Source: Archaeoglobaceae archaeon (GTDB taxonomy: Archaea; Halobacteriota; Archaeoglobi; Archaeoglobales; Archaeoglobaceae). From it: a stretch of 64,000 nucleotides of DNA. Below the pieces are notes generated by a model. The model saw nothing but the letters and a program-made list of their open reading frames with translations, did not search any database and was not told the origin of the DNA. This document shows, in pieces, positions 1-9,641 of this stretch. The DNA lies in contig JANXDX010000004.1 in NCBI GenBank assembly GCA_025058735.1, positions 1 to 64,000 on the forward strand, read 5' to 3'. Each line of letters begins with the position of its first letter. Within the stretch, counting starts at the first letter, position 1. Made by a program: the position numbers and the translations under genes.

Positions 1-30
1 TATAGAAATTCCGTTCCACTCAAAATTGCA

Positions 31-38
31 AGGAGGTG
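31..38 (+). promoter_or_regulatory. Shine-Dalgarno of thermosome gene
   Basis: A strong AGGAGGTG sequence ends five bases before the ATG at 44. It fixes the start of the thermosome gene. The core promoter is probably cut off by the window edge. Confidence 0.8.
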
Positions 39-43
39 TATAG

Positions 44-1699
44 ATGGCTACTCTGCAAGGTGTTCCCGTACTTATACTTAAGGAGGGGACTCAAAGGACC
101 GTAGGTAGAGATGCGCAAAGGATGAACATAATGGCGGCAAGGATCATAGCTGAAGCTGTAAAAACAACCTTAGGACCGAAGGGAATGGACAAAATGCTAG
201 TAGATAGCTTGGGTGATGTAGTAATAACGAACGATGGAGTTACAATTCTAAAAGAGATGGACGTTGAACATCCAGCTGCAAAGATGGTAGTTGAAATTGC
301 GAAAACGCAGGAAAATGAAGTAGGAGATGGAACTACTACTGCAGTAGTTTTAGCTGGAGAACTTCTAAAAGAAGCGCAAAAGTTACTCGATCAGAACTTC
401 CATCCAACAACAATAGCTAAGGGATACAGATTAGCAGCTGCAAAGGCAATGGAAATTTTAGATAACTTTGCTATAACAATAAATGTCGAAGACGTTGAAA
501 CTCTGAAGAAAGTTGCAGCCACTGCTATAACTGGAAAACATGCTGAAATGGCTGCAGATAGGCTTGCACAAATAGTTGTAGATGCTGTGAAGAAAGTTGC
601 TGAAAAAAGACCAGATAACACCTATAAAGTCGATGAAGATAACATAAAACTCGAAAAAAGACATGGAGGTAGCGTAGCTGATACTCAGCTTGTGGATGGA
701 ATTGTTGTAGACAAAGAAGTTGTCCATCCAGCGATGCCAAAGAGAATAAAGAATGCAAAGATCGCTGTTTTAAAAGCTTCACTTGAAGTGAAAGAAACTG
801 AAATAGATGCTGAAATTAGGATAACTGATCCAGATCAGATAAAGAAATTTATTGAACAAGAAGAAAAGATGATAAAAGATATGGTTGATAAGATAGCTAA
901 AGTTGGTGCAAACGTTGTATTCTGTCAGAAAGGGATTGACGATCTTGCACAGTACTACTTAGCAAAGGCCGGCATATTAGCTGTGAGGAGGGTTAAGCAA
1001 AGTGATATAGAAAAAATTGCAAAAGCTACTGGGGCAAAGATACTAACAGATCTAAGAGACATAAAGCCAGAAGACCTTGGAACGGCTGAAATAGTTGAAG
1101 AAAGAAAAGTAGGAGATGAAAAGATGGTATTTGTAATGGGCTGCAAGAATCCAAAAGCTGTAACAATACTGATCAGAGGTGGAAGTGAACATGTAGTCGA
1201 TGAAGTTGAGAGAAGTTTGACCGATGCTATAAAAGTTACAAAGGCAGCAGTAGAAAATGGTAAAATAGTAGCAGGAGGAGGAGCTCCAGAGATAGAAGTC
1301 AGCTTAAGACTAAAGCAGTGGGCCCCCTCTTTAGGAGGAAGGGAGCAAATAGCTATAGAAGCTTTTGCAAATGCATTGGAAGTAATTCCAAGAGCCTTAT
1401 CTGAGAACGCAGGATTAGATCCGATCGATATACTTGTAAATCTAAGAAAAGCTCACGAAGAAGGAAAAACAACTTATGGAGTAGATGTGTTTAGCGGAAA
1501 AGTAACTTGTATGAAAGAAAAAAATGTTTTAGAGCCATTGAAAGTCAAAAAGCAAGCTATAAGCAGCGCAACAGAAGTTGCAATAATGATATTAAGAATA
1601 GATGATGTAATAGCTGCAAAAGGACTTGAAAAAGAGAGTAAAGCTGGCGGAGAAGAGAAGAAAGAGGAGGAAGAAGAAGAGACAACTGAGTCTGATTAA
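44..1699 (+). CDS. ths: Thermosome subunit (group II chaperonin)
   Basis: This is a subunit of the archaeal double-ring chaperonin that folds cytosolic proteins using ATP. The 551-residue length is normal for the family. Visible signatures are [11 protein letters not shown] (about 41-51), the nucleotide-binding GDGTTT (94-99) and VAGGGAPE near 408. The C-terminus is the usual disordered acidic tail, rich in Glu and Lys, without the GGM tail of bacterial GroEL. The start is fixed by a strong ribosome site. Archaea often carry two paralogues (alpha and beta), and I cannot say which this is. The gene stands alone, followed by a T-rich tract and a convergent exporter gene. Heat induction would be expected from the family but is not shown here. 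Confidence 0.97.
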   Translation: MATLQGVPVLILKEGTQRTVGRDAQRMNIMAARIIAEAVKTTLGPKGMDKMLVDSLGDVVITNDGVTILKEMDVEHPAAKMVVEIAKTQENEVGDGTTTAVVLAGELLKEAQKLLDQNFHPTTIAKGYRLAAAKAMEILDNFAITINVEDVETLKKVAATAITGKHAEMAADRLAQIVVDAVKKVAEKRPDNTYKVDEDNIKLEKRHGGSVADTQLVDGIVVDKEVVHPAMPKRIKNAKIAVLKASLEVKETEIDAEIRITDPDQIKKFIEQEEKMIKDMVDKIAKVGANVVFCQKGIDDLAQYYLAKAGILAVRRVKQSDIEKIAKATGAKILTDLRDIKPEDLGTAEIVEERKVGDEKMVFVMGCKNPKAVTILIRGGSEHVVDEVERSLTDAIKVTKAAVENGKIVAGGGAPEIEVSLRLKQWAPSLGGREQIAIEAFANALEVIPRALSENAGLDPIDILVNLRKAHEEGKTTYGVDVFSGKVTCMKEKNVLEPLKVKKQAISSATEVAIMILRIDDVIAAKGLEKESKAGGEEKKEEEEEETTESD

Positions 1700-1746
1700 A
1701 TTTATATATATTATTTTATATTTTTATATTTTATTTTAATTTTAGA
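1700..1746 (+). terminator. T-rich terminator tract after ths
   Basis: The 47 bases after the thermosome stop are almost pure A/T, with several runs of T. Archaeal RNA polymerase terminates at such tracts. The facing gene ends at 1813, so the tract may serve both directions. Assignment rests on composition only. Confidence 0.4.
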
Positions 1747-1812
1747 ACTCGCTTGAACATCAAGATGACCAAAATTTACTCATCTGCTTTGATTTTGTTT
1801 ACGGAATATTAA

Positions 1813-3009
1813 CTATTTTACATTGTAGGGTGTTCTTTTTGTCAAATGTAAAACGTAATCTAATGCATTTCTGACTTTTACTCTTTTCTTAAAAAGTATA
1901 GGAATTGCCAATGTTAAGTAAATAAAACTAAAAATGTACCTAGCTTCTATCGAAGGTATTAGAAGTTGTGTTGTGAAGAGGATGAAGAGTAGAGATGCCT
2001 CAAAAACTGTTACTTTTCTATCCAGTATAACTGCAAGTCCAAAAAGAGATTGAGCTGCAGTTAAAAGAAATTCCTCTTTTTGTCTAGCATCTAGCGGAAG
2101 AGCTTGAAGTTTTAAAGAGGATAGGCTGTAGATTATTGCAATGGTTCCTATAAGGAGGGACCATTGGTTTACCTTCGCAGAGATCAAAGCATTCATACCT
2201 GCAGAAACTCTTAACCTGTTAACTAAATAAGCTGCAACTATAAACTCTGGAGCTTCACTTGCAAGTGGAGCTATCCATTGTACTACTATGAACTCTTCAA
2301 TTCCAAACTTTTTTGCAGAGGCTATCAAACCTTCTGCAAAAGCTTTAACACTTATAAAAATCATCATAGCTGCGTAGAGAAACATCAAAATCACTGAAGA
2401 TCTCCTGATCCTTGGCTTTAAACAGGAAAGATACTTTGGAACACCCATAAGTTCGCACTCCTCTCTTTCAGCTCTAGTAGCTATGAATACGTAAGCTACA
2501 AACAAAAAAACTAGTACTAAGCTATCAAAAATTGTTATAGCTCCTGTAAGTGGGATCTTAAAGGAGTAAATAGTTGCTGCTAAAAGGAAGAAAACTTCTA
2601 GGTTTATTTTTTCATCTAACTCTACGAATCTTTTCTTGATTTTTAAAGCTGCAAGGAATATAACTAAGCTCCAACCTATGCCAATTAAGAGTCTATTTGC
2701 TCCAGTCATGTTAGCTGCGGTGTAATGAACATAATCTCCGCCAACTTTTCCAGCCATGTAAGCAAAATAACCATCTACAGCATATTCTGGTAAAATAGCT
2801 AGTAGAGCTACTATTGCTAAGCTGAAAGATCTAGGAACATCTATTTCAGCAGTTTCAGCTGCCCAAGATATGATGATCGCTGCACCGAATATAGCTATTC
2901 CAGAAAGGAAAGCATCAATTTCTGAAGAATAATTAATTTTAAATAAGTAACTTAAAAGCCAGGGTAAGGTAATTGATACAGCTGCAATTATCTGTAAACT
3001 TGGACCCAT
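1813..3009 (-). CDS. Cation/Ca2+ exchanger-like membrane protein (CaCA family)
   Basis: This is a predicted polytopic membrane antiporter of about ten hydrophobic segments and 398 residues. Two inverted alpha-type repeats are visible. The first has acidic and proline residues at about 50-79 (AETAEIDVP and ILPEYAVD) followed by NMTGANRLLIG. The second is APLASEAPEF near 247-257, followed by NALISAKVNQWSLLIG. Paired acidic helix repeats are the ion-binding signature of Na+/Ca2+ exchangers, so Ca2+ or another cation is the likely substrate, although the motifs are not the canonical GTSLPE. A soluble loop lies near 185-205. It is divergent from the Trm112-like gene and shares a promoter region of under 70 bp with it. 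Confidence 0.75.
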   Translation of the reverse strand: MGPSLQIIAAVSITLPWLLSYLFKINYSSEIDAFLSGIAIFGAAIIISWAAETAEIDVPRSFSLAIVALLAILPEYAVDGYFAYMAGKVGGDYVHYTAANMTGANRLLIGIGWSLVIFLAALKIKKRFVELDEKINLEVFFLLAATIYSFKIPLTGAITIFDSLVLVFLFVAYVFIATRAEREECELMGVPKYLSCLKPRIRRSSVILMFLYAAMMIFISVKAFAEGLIASAKKFGIEEFIVVQWIAPLASEAPEFIVAAYLVNRLRVSAGMNALISAKVNQWSLLIGTIAIIYSLSSLKLQALPLDARQKEEFLLTAAQSLFGLAVILDRKVTVFEASLLFILFTTQLLIPSIEARYIFSFIYLTLAIPILFKKRVKVRNALDYVLHLTKRTPYNVK

Positions 3010-3077
3010 ACTTTCTAGTTATACAAGGATTTTAAAATTTGTCGCAAGCTTTATTTTCTCCTCGATGGCCAAAAAAT

Positions 3078-3278
3078 GTGAGAAAGAAGTTGTTGGATAT
3101 AATATGCTGTCCAAAGTGTAGGGGAGATCTTGAACTTACGGCTGAGGAAACAAAAAGAGAAGAAATAAAAGGAGTTGAAGAAGAAATTATCATAACAGGA
3201 AAACTTGTTTGCAAGAATTGTGGTAAGATCTATCCTATTAAGGATGAAATACCTTATCTGCTAGTTGAGGAAGTATGA
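3078..3278 (+). CDS. Trm112-like zinc-ribbon methyltransferase activator
   Basis: A small protein of 66 residues when started at the GTG at 3078. Trm112-type proteins bind and stabilise several SAM methyltransferases acting on tRNA, rRNA and release factor. Two CxxC pairs (CCPKC near the N-terminus and CKNC in the second half) form a zinc ribbon, and the [13 protein letters not shown] tail is typical of the Trm112/UPF0434 family. An upstream in-frame TTG at 3039 would add 13 residues that do not resemble the family. The GTG start gives the usual LLDI-CCPKC opening. The stop overlaps the pyrG ATG by four bases, so the two are probably co-translated. Confidence 0.82.
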   Translation: MRKKLLDIICCPKCRGDLELTAEETKREEIKGVEEEIIITGKLVCKNCGKIYPIKDEIPYLLVEEV

Positions 3279-4900
3279 AGTACATAGTAATTACTGGCGG
3301 AGTAATGAGTGGGCTTGGGAAAGGAATTACTGCTGCATCGATCGGAAGATTGCTAGTTGACATGGGCTATAAAGTTGTTCCAATAAAAATAGATCCGTAC
3401 GTAAACATAGACGCTGGAACTATGAATCCTTTGCAGCATGGAGAAGTATTTGTCTTGAAGGATGGAACTGAAGTAGATCTAGATCTTGGCCACTACGAAA
3501 GGTTCATGGGAATAGAGTTGACTGGAGAACACAACATAACAACAGGGAAAATTTACAGGAACGTTATCCAAAAAGAGAGAGCTGGAGCTTACTTAGGTCA
3601 AACGGTTCAAATAATTCCACATGTAACTGATGAAATAAAAAATTGGATTAGAGAAGTTGCTAGGAAAAAAAATGCTGAGATCTGCTTAATAGAAGTTGGT
3701 GGCACCGTTGGAGATATAGAGAGCATGCCTTTTCTAGAAGCTATAAGGCAGTTGAGAAGTGAAGAAGGTGAAGAAAACTTCATCCTAGTTCACGTAACTT
3801 TAATACCTTTAGACACTGGAGGAGAGCAAAAAACAAAACCTACACAGCACAGCGTGATGAAGCTCAGAGAACTAGGTCTGCAGCCAGATGTAATAATAGG
3901 AAGGTGTAAAGAGAAGTTGAAAGATTCTACAAAGAAGAAAATATCTTTGTTCTGCGATGTTCCAGTAGAAGCTGTAATAAGTAATGAAGATGTAGAGGAC
4001 ATATACGAAGTACCCCTGATCTTTAAAAGAGAAGGTTTAGATAAGTACATTGCTAAAAAATTAAAATTAGAGTTTAGGGAAGAGAGAGAAGACTGGAAAA
4101 AACTTGTAGATAAGATAAAAAATTTGAAAGATGAAGTTTCAATAGCAATCGTAGGGAAGTATGTTGAAGTTAAAGATGCTTATCTAAGCATAAAAGAGGC
4201 TTTGAAGCATGCAGGAATAGCTGTTGGATGTAAAATTAAATGTATATGGGTTGAAAGTGATGAGTTGGAGAAGTTTAAAGATGTAGAGTTCGATGTGGAT
4301 GGTATTTTAGTTCCGGGAGGATTTGGAAAAAGAGGTGCTGAAGGTAAAATAAGAGCTATAAAATACGCTAGAGAGAAAAATGTACCTTTCTTAGGTATAT
4401 GTTTTGGATTTCAACTTTCAGTTATTGAATTTGCTAGAAACGTAGTTGGATTAGAGGATGCTAACAGCACTGAAATCGAAAAAACTCTACATCCAGTCAT
4501 AGATTTACTTCCAGAACAAAAAAACATCAAAGAATTGGGCGGTACTATGAGGCTGGGGGAAGTTGAAATAGAAATTAAGCTGGGAACTTTGGCTGAAAAA
4601 ATTTATAAAACTAATAAAATTTATGAAAGACATAGACATAGGTACGAGGTAAATCCTGCTTACATAAAAATTTTAGAAGAACATGGACTAGTTTTTAGCA
4701 GTTTTTCTGGAAATAGAGTTGAAACCCTTGAACTTCCAAATCATAAATTTTTCTTTGCAACACAGTTCCATCCAGAGTTCAAATCTAACCCGTTGTCTCC
4801 TTCTCCACCATTTGTAGCCTTTGTTTCTGCGGCTCTGCAGTTTAGGCAGGAGTCTTTGGCAAAAGCGCAAAAGAGATCATCTGAAAAATTGCTACAATAG
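3275..4900 (+). CDS. pyrG: CTP synthase
   Basis: Makes CTP from UTP, ATP and glutamine, the last step of de novo pyrimidine nucleotide synthesis. The 541-residue protein has the N-terminal synthetase domain with its P-loop ([10 protein letters not shown], about 7-16) and a C-terminal class I glutaminase domain. The nucleophile is Cys376 in GICFGFQ, and the His and Glu of the triad are in QFHPEF near 505. It overlaps the preceding Trm112-like gene by four bases. Its last 59 bases run into the 3' end of the opposing DUF996 gene. The C-terminal extension after the triad ([12 protein letters not shown] and beyond) lies in that overlap. Confidence 0.98.
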   Translation: MKYIVITGGVMSGLGKGITAASIGRLLVDMGYKVVPIKIDPYVNIDAGTMNPLQHGEVFVLKDGTEVDLDLGHYERFMGIELTGEHNITTGKIYRNVIQKERAGAYLGQTVQIIPHVTDEIKNWIREVARKKNAEICLIEVGGTVGDIESMPFLEAIRQLRSEEGEENFILVHVTLIPLDTGGEQKTKPTQHSVMKLRELGLQPDVIIGRCKEKLKDSTKKKISLFCDVPVEAVISNEDVEDIYEVPLIFKREGLDKYIAKKLKLEFREEREDWKKLVDKIKNLKDEVSIAIVGKYVEVKDAYLSIKEALKHAGIAVGCKIKCIWVESDELEKFKDVEFDVDGILVPGGFGKRGAEGKIRAIKYAREKNVPFLGICFGFQLSVIEFARNVVGLEDANSTEIEKTLHPVIDLLPEQKNIKELGGTMRLGEVEIEIKLGTLAEKIYKTNKIYERHRHRYEVNPAYIKILEEHGLVFSSFSGNRVETLELPNHKFFFATQFHPEFKSNPLSPSPPFVAFVSAALQFRQESLAKAQKRSSEKLLQ

Positions 4901-5429
4901 GTGTCAGCAGAACCCCGATCATTATCAAAGTTAATACTGCAACAACTATGTTAGCTATAGCAGTGAACTCAAAAAATCGAACTTTGAAAAGTCTAGATAT
5001 CTTTTTATAGCTCATGTACATGAAGATTGAGCCTAATATATAAAGTACTGAATATATTAAAAAAGCTGAAAGAAACAACCAAGCAGCACTTTGAAATTCT
5101 GGTAGATTTACTATGTTGGCAGGATTGTTCAAAATATCTTCTAAACCACTAACTCCGAGTACTAATTGGACAGCAAACATCACAGCTAAGATTAAAATTA
5201 CCGATGCTGCAATTGTAAGTGCAGCGAATATACTGTAATTTTTCAGTATTTTTGGTTCTTTAGCTTCGTTTGCTAGGTATTTTATCGCTAGTAAAACAAC
5301 TAACAAGCCTACTATTTTCGTAATGAAAAACTTGTGAACTAAGACATCCATTAGTATGAGGACACTTCCTAAAATTCCAACGATCTTGGCTTTTTCTACG
5401 TTGTTCACGTAGTTCGTTGTTTGGGACAT
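4842..5429 (-). CDS. DUF996 family integral membrane protein
   Basis: A 195-residue membrane protein with about five hydrophobic helices. It has the layout of the DUF996 family, common in Archaeoglobi and methanogens and of unknown function: a helix pair, the motif [17 protein letters not shown] before the last helices, and an aromatic FALLP end. The start at 5429 is reasonable, but an in-frame GTG (VNNVEKAK) a few codons in is an alternative. Its coding end overlaps the pyrG end by 59 bp on the opposite strand, the longest convergent overlap here. No partner gene in the same direction suggests a role. Confidence 0.7.
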   Translation of the reverse strand: MSQTTNYVNNVEKAKIVGILGSVLILMDVLVHKFFITKIVGLLVVLLAIKYLANEAKEPKILKNYSIFAALTIAASVILILAVMFAVQLVLGVSGLEDILNNPANIVNLPEFQSAAWLFLSAFLIYSVLYILGSIFMYMSYKKISRLFKVRFFEFTAIANIVVAVLTLIMIGVLLTPIVAIFQMISFALLPKTPA

Positions 5430-5655
5430 ATATATTTTTTACTCGAAGATGATTTTTTTGTGTATACTTTGAAGTAATAATATAATTTTATATAAAGTAT
5501 ATATTTTTATAATAATGTAAAAACTGTTCAATTAAGAAGATTAAAAGATTTAATTTGTTTACTGAGAAAGAATTAAAACTGTATTAAAATACAAAGGACA
5601 TATGTATAATTTCAGTTTTTATTTAAACATATTAACTTTGTTTCTTTTAGGAAAA

Positions 5656-5663
5656 GCTTAAAT
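5656..5663 (+). promoter_or_regulatory. TATA box of pycA
   Basis: GCTTAAAT, preceded by purine-rich GAAAA as a possible BRE, is centred about 27 bp before the ATG at 5688. This spacing places the transcription start at or next to the start codon, so the mRNA is probably leaderless. Confidence 0.5.
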
Positions 5664-5687
5664 TCTAAACTTTAGTTAGAAAAAAAG

Positions 5688-7187
5688 ATGTTTAAAAAAA
5701 TTCTAGTAGCGAATAGAGGGGAAATTGCGATCAGAGTTATGAGAACTTGCAGAGAGATGGGTATAAAGACAGTTGCGATCTACAGTTCTGCAGATATAAA
5801 GGCTCTACATAGATTTTATGCAGACGAAGATTATTTTGTAGGAAAAGCAAATCCAAAAGAAAGCTACTTGAACATAGAAAAAATAATTGAAATAGCAAAA
5901 AAGAGTAAAGCTGAAGCTATACATCCAGGATACGGATTTCTTTCAGAAAATCCAGAATTTGCTAAAAGATGTGAAGAGGAGGGTATAGTTTTCATAGGAC
6001 CGTCGCCTAAAGTTTTAGAGGTCTCTGGTTCAAAAGTTGAATCTAGAAAAATGATAAAAGAAGCAGGAGTTCCAATAATTCCTGGTTCTACAGAACTTAA
6101 AAGTCTAGATGATGCGTTTGAGTGGGCTAAAAAGTTAAACTACCCTGTAGCTATAAAAGCTTCAGGTGGAGGTGGAGGAATCGGTATAACGATCGCAAGA
6201 AATGATGAGGAACTTGAAAGTGCTTACGAGAGATCAAAATCCTTTGGAGAGAAGTACTTCAGAGATCCAACGGTTTACATGGAGAAGTGGCTAGAAAGAC
6301 CTAGACATATAGAAGTTCAAGTACTTTCAGATGGAGAAAACTATGTTTATTTAGGTGAAAGGGAATGCAGTATTCAGAGGAGGAATCAGAAAGTAATTGA
6401 AGAAACCCCATCTCCAGTTATAAATGCTGAGCTTAGAAAAAAAATTGGTGAGTTAGCTGTAAAAGGGGCTAAAAAGATAAAATATAAAAATGCTGGAACA
6501 TTTGAGTTTCTGTATGAAAACGGTAACTTCTACTTTTTGGAGATAAACGCAAGGATCCAAGTTGAACATACGATAACTGAAATGGTAACTGGAGTAGACA
6601 TAGTAAAACAACAGATAAAAATAGCTGCAGGAGAAGAATTAGAATTTGGACAAGAAGATGTAGAAATTAGAGGACATGCCATAGAGTTTAGGATCTATGC
6701 AGAAGATCCGATCGACTTTATTCCGGCGAGTGGAACAATTCAATACTACAGAAGTCCAGGTGGTTATGGAATAAGGCTGGACAGCGGAGTCCACTTCGGT
6801 TGTAGAATTCCTGAGGAGTACGATCCATTGATATCCAAACTTACGGTTTTTGGAAATAATAGGGAAGAAGTAATAGCTAGAGCTAGGAGAGCTCTTCAAG
6901 AATATATCATAATAGGTGTTACGACTAACATACCACTTCATTTAGCGATTTTAGATGATGTAGAGTTTTTGAAAGGTAACCTGTCGACTAGATTTATAAA
7001 CGAGAGAGAGATTCAAAAAAGAGTCCCTCTTTACTTGGAAGAATATTTAAAGAAACAAGAAAGGTTGAGCAACATATTTTTTGAAATTGAGAAAGAAAAG
7101 ATAAGAGAAGCTTATAAACCAAAAAAAGTGAGCGAAGAAGAGATGACTGAAAGACTTTGGAAAATATATACTTCTCTAGGTTATTGA
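5688..7187 (+). CDS. pycA: Pyruvate carboxylase subunit A / biotin carboxylase
   Basis: A biotin carboxylase of 499 residues that carboxylates biotin on a separate carrier subunit using ATP and bicarbonate. In Archaeoglobi and methanogens this belongs to a two-subunit pyruvate carboxylase that makes oxaloacetate. An acyl-CoA carboxylase role cannot be excluded. The N-terminal domain starts [13 protein letters not shown]. The ATP-grasp glycine loop is [11 protein letters not shown] near 160, and the active-site strand is [14 protein letters not shown] near 290. The C-terminal 40 residues are charged and family-specific. No biotin-carrier or carboxyltransferase gene is in the window. It is followed one base later by cooT and then gap, so the three are probably one transcript. 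Confidence 0.93.
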   Translation: MFKKILVANRGEIAIRVMRTCREMGIKTVAIYSSADIKALHRFYADEDYFVGKANPKESYLNIEKIIEIAKKSKAEAIHPGYGFLSENPEFAKRCEEEGIVFIGPSPKVLEVSGSKVESRKMIKEAGVPIIPGSTELKSLDDAFEWAKKLNYPVAIKASGGGGGIGITIARNDEELESAYERSKSFGEKYFRDPTVYMEKWLERPRHIEVQVLSDGENYVYLGERECSIQRRNQKVIEETPSPVINAELRKKIGELAVKGAKKIKYKNAGTFEFLYENGNFYFLEINARIQVEHTITEMVTGVDIVKQQIKIAAGEELEFGQEDVEIRGHAIEFRIYAEDPIDFIPASGTIQYYRSPGGYGIRLDSGVHFGCRIPEEYDPLISKLTVFGNNREEVIARARRALQEYIIIGVTTNIPLHLAILDDVEFLKGNLSTRFINEREIQKRVPLYLEEYLKKQERLSNIFFEIEKEKIREAYKPKKVSEEEMTERLWKIYTSLGY

Positions 7188-7188
7188 T

Positions 7189-7371
7189 ATGTGCGAATCT
7201 AAGGTTCTTTTAAACGGAAAAGTTGTAATGGAAGACGTTGTAAGAATAGTTGTGAAAGATGACAAGGTTAAGGTCTACGACATACTGGGAAGTTCAAAAG
7301 AGTTAAAAGCAAAAGTCGTCGAAGTAGATCTGCTAGGACACAAAGTACTGTTGGAGGGGTTGGATGGTTAA
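7189..7371 (+). CDS. cooT: CooT-family nickel-binding protein
   Basis: A 60-residue protein with the CooT signature: an initiating Met-Cys-Glu-Ser, a VVMEDV segment, and a LKAKVVEVDLLGHKVLLEG end. CooT from carbon monoxide utilisers is a small dimer that binds Ni(II) through its N-terminal cysteine, and related proteins are widespread in anaerobes. The conserved Cys2 is present. Placement is odd: it lies one base after pycA and overlaps the start of gap by eight bases, with no CO dehydrogenase nearby. Nickel binding is inferred from the family. The link to carbon metabolism is inferred from context. Confidence 0.8.
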   Translation: MCESKVLLNGKVVMEDVVRIVVKDDKVKVYDILGSSKELKAKVVEVDLLGHKVLLEGLDG

Positions 7372-8383
7372 AGTTGCTGTAAATGGTTATGGGACGATAG
7401 GGAAAAGAGTGGCAGATGCTGTAGCTAAGCAAGAAGATATGAAAGTTTTAGGTGTTACAAAGACAAAGCCTGATTTTGATGCAGTGATAGCTTCAAAGAA
7501 GTTCGATCTATACGCTGTAAACGAGCAAAGTTTGAAAGTTTTTGAAGAAAATGGAATAGAAGTACATGGAACAGTTGAAGATCTTTTAAAGAAAGCAGAC
7601 ATCGTAATCGATTGCAGCCCAGACAAAGTTGGAGCTGAAAACAAAAAAATATATGAGAAATTTAATATAAAGGCAATTTTCCAAGGTGGAGAAAAGAAGA
7701 ATGTTGCAGAAATTTCTTTCAATTCTTTAGCAAACTACAATGCAGCAGTAGGTAAAAGATATGTTAGAGTTGTTAGCTGTAATACAACTGCACTTTGCAG
7801 ACTTATATACACTTTGAAAGAGAACTTCAAGATTGGAAAGATAAGAGCTACAATACTGAGGAGAGTTTCAGATCCAAAAGAAGATAGTAAAGGACTTATG
7901 AACGCTATAATGCCAGATCCTATAAACGTACCATCACACCATGGACCAGATGTTAAAACTGTGATCCCAGATGTAGACATAGTAACTGCCGCTTTCAAGC
8001 TTCCAACAACTTTGATGCACGTGCACTTCCTATCTATTGAAATGAAAGAAAAAATAAATCCATCAGATGTACTAACTGTACTCGAAAATGAACCAAGGAT
8101 TTTACTAGTATCAGTTGGCAAGGGATTTACTTCAACTGCAAAGATAATAGAGTATGCTAGAGAATTTAGAACTCGCTACGATCTATTTGAGAACGTAGTA
8201 TGGAAAGAATCTATAAACGTTGACGGAAACGATCTATTCATAACGCAAGCTGTTCATCAAGAGGCAATAGTAGTTCCAGAAAACGTTGATGCAATTAGAG
8301 CTATGCTGAACTTGTCAAGCAAAGATGAAAGTATTGAAAAAACTAACAAATCTTTAGGTATCGGTAAGCTCAGTATAGTATAG
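7364..8383 (+). CDS. gap: Type II glyceraldehyde-3-phosphate dehydrogenase (archaeal)
   Basis: Phosphorylating GAPDH of the archaeal class, 339 residues, converting glyceraldehyde 3-phosphate and 1,3-bisphosphoglycerate in gluconeogenesis or glycolysis. The N-terminal NAD(P) site is NGYGTIGKRVADA (about 7-19). The catalytic cysteine is Cys139 in VVSCNTTAL, and HHGPDVKTV is the conserved archaeal motif after it. The gene overlaps cooT by eight bases and follows pycA, which supports a gluconeogenic carbon-flow operon (pyruvate to oxaloacetate, then triose phosphate). Its last 14 bases overlap the converging dacZ. Confidence 0.97.
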   Translation: MVKVAVNGYGTIGKRVADAVAKQEDMKVLGVTKTKPDFDAVIASKKFDLYAVNEQSLKVFEENGIEVHGTVEDLLKKADIVIDCSPDKVGAENKKIYEKFNIKAIFQGGEKKNVAEISFNSLANYNAAVGKRYVRVVSCNTTALCRLIYTLKENFKIGKIRATILRRVSDPKEDSKGLMNAIMPDPINVPSHHGPDVKTVIPDVDIVTAAFKLPTTLMHVHFLSIEMKEKINPSDVLTVLENEPRILLVSVGKGFTSTAKIIEYAREFRTRYDLFENVVWKESINVDGNDLFITQAVHQEAIVVPENVDAIRAMLNLSSKDESIEKTNKSLGIGKLSIV

Positions 8384-9191
8384 ATTGTACCTTTAATATT
8401 TCTTCTCCATCTTTATAAACTCTAATATCTCCTCCAGTTTCAGATACAACAATAGCTATCGCCTTAGTTTCTTTAGTTATAGCTGCACAGGCCAAATGTC
8501 TACCACCTAATCCAAGGTTAAAATTCAAATTTTTTGATGGGACTTCTATATACCTTCCAGCAGAAACAATTATACCTTTCTCATCCAAAACAAAAACTCC
8601 ATCTATTTGGGCAAATTCCATCACACTTTCCCATATTTCTGGATTTTTTATATCTCTATCACTTTCCTTGTGCCCAAAAAATGGGTTGAGAACTAGCTGC
8701 GTAGATCTATTCAAAACCTCCTCTACATCTCCCATTATGAAAGCGGTCCCAATTTTTTTTCCTTCTCTACCTTTGAACGCTAAGTTCATTGCAACTCTTA
8801 GCACAGATCTAAAGGCTTCAGGATCTACTCTTTCAGCGCATCTTTCTATCGCTCTTAAGAAACTGCAACTCTCTAAATCAAAGATACTTAAAGCCTTTAA
8901 AGATTCCAGGTCTACAACGACTAAACTTTTCTTACTTTCAATCCCCTTCAAATAGAAAAGGGAGGCTACGTATTCTTTAACACCTTGCAAATAAGTGATC
9001 CCTTCGAAGATGAACTTATCAGCCTTATTTTCTACTTGACGAAGAACTGTGTCAAGCAGAATAGCATAGTTTTTTGGTGCAAAGACCAACGCTGGATCTT
9101 TTTCAGCTTCAGATTTTGTTATTACAACTATTTTGTCAATTTCAAGTTTTTCTGCCAACTCTTTAGCACTGTCTAAAAGTATTTTCAACAT
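8370..9191 (-). CDS. dacZ: Diadenylate cyclase DacZ (c-di-AMP synthase)
   Basis: A 273-residue protein with an N-terminal alpha/beta region and a C-terminal DisA_N-type cyclase domain. The family condenses two ATP into c-di-AMP, used in euryarchaea for osmotic control. The domain shows IDGVFVLDEKG (DGV at 197-199) and LGGRHLACAAIT (RHL at 231-233), then KAIAIVVSETGG. Canonical motifs are DGA and RHR. Here the third residue of each differs, although Asp, Gly, Arg and His are kept. Activity is therefore likely but not certain. The gene converges on gap with a 14-bp overlap, and tRNA-Gln lies just upstream on the same strand. Confidence 0.85.
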   Translation of the reverse strand: MLKILLDSAKELAEKLEIDKIVVITKSEAEKDPALVFAPKNYAILLDTVLRQVENKADKFIFEGITYLQGVKEYVASLFYLKGIESKKSLVVVDLESLKALSIFDLESCSFLRAIERCAERVDPEAFRSVLRVAMNLAFKGREGKKIGTAFIMGDVEEVLNRSTQLVLNPFFGHKESDRDIKNPEIWESVMEFAQIDGVFVLDEKGIIVSAGRYIEVPSKNLNFNLGLGGRHLACAAITKETKAIAIVVSETGGDIRVYKDGEEILKVQSILY

Positions 9192-9228
9192 TGAAGATTT
9201 TTTTACTCACAGCTATTTAAATTTTATA

Positions 9229-9301
9229 TAGCCCCGGCCGGATTCGAACCGGCGTCGCGGGATCCAGAGTCCCGCAGGATTGACCACTACCCCACGGGGC
9301 T
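9229..9301 (-). tRNA. tRNA-Gln (anticodon CTG)
   Basis: On the minus strand the sequence folds into a cloverleaf. The acceptor stem is AGCCCCG with CGGGGCT. The D-arm contains GGGTAGTGGTC, and the anticodon stem CGGGA/TCCCG has loop CTCTGGA with anticodon CTG. The T-arm is GCCGG-TTCGAAT-CCGGC, with discriminator A. It decodes CAG (glutamine). There is no intron and no encoded CCA. In archaea, Gln-tRNA is made by amidation of Glu-tRNA. Confidence 0.95.
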
Positions 9302-9398
9302 TTTACTTTTGTTTTTCAACTCTGTTTATCAAATTTTCGGGACGGATTAATACGTATAAAATTCGTAAAATTGATATTTCAGTGGAACACTTTGCTAC

Positions 9399-9641
9399 AT
9401 GAAACTTGCTAAGATTGTTGGTAAGGAAGAGGTAAGTTCCATTGAATTGCTTCGTTGGTTTAGAGAAAGATCATCGAAGTACAACTGTTTGTTCTGCAGA
9501 TCGAATTTTGGAAAAATAGTTTGGTACATAGATACAAGACCTGGAGATGACATAAAAATATCGGACAAAAACAACTGCAGCGTATTCATCGTATGCTGTA
9601 ACTGTGGAAAAGAGAACCCACTCTCTGAACTTTTGAAATGA
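9399..9641 (+). CDS. Small zinc-ribbon-like protein of unknown function
   Basis: An 80-residue protein I do not recognise. It has a CLFC pair near 30-33 and a CCNCG cluster near 67-71, spaced as a zinc ribbon with a long insert of hydrophobic strands between them (KIVWYID, VFIVC). The N-terminal 25 residues look helical. A likely TATA box, GTATAAAAT, lies at 9354-9362, so the leader is short. It overlaps the next gene by four bases (ATGA), which in turn overlaps an MBL-fold hydrolase, so the three form an operon. Function is unknown; metal binding is inferred from the cysteines only. Confidence 0.6.
   Translation: MKLAKIVGKEEVSSIELLRWFRERSSKYNCLFCRSNFGKIVWYIDTRPGDDIKISDKNNCSVFIVCCNCGKENPLSELLK

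Noticed and set aside
6639-6941. A 100-codon frame on the minus strand inside pycA, and many similar frames opposite other genes.
   Set aside because: They are antisense shadows of well-supported genes, with biased composition and no ribosome sites.
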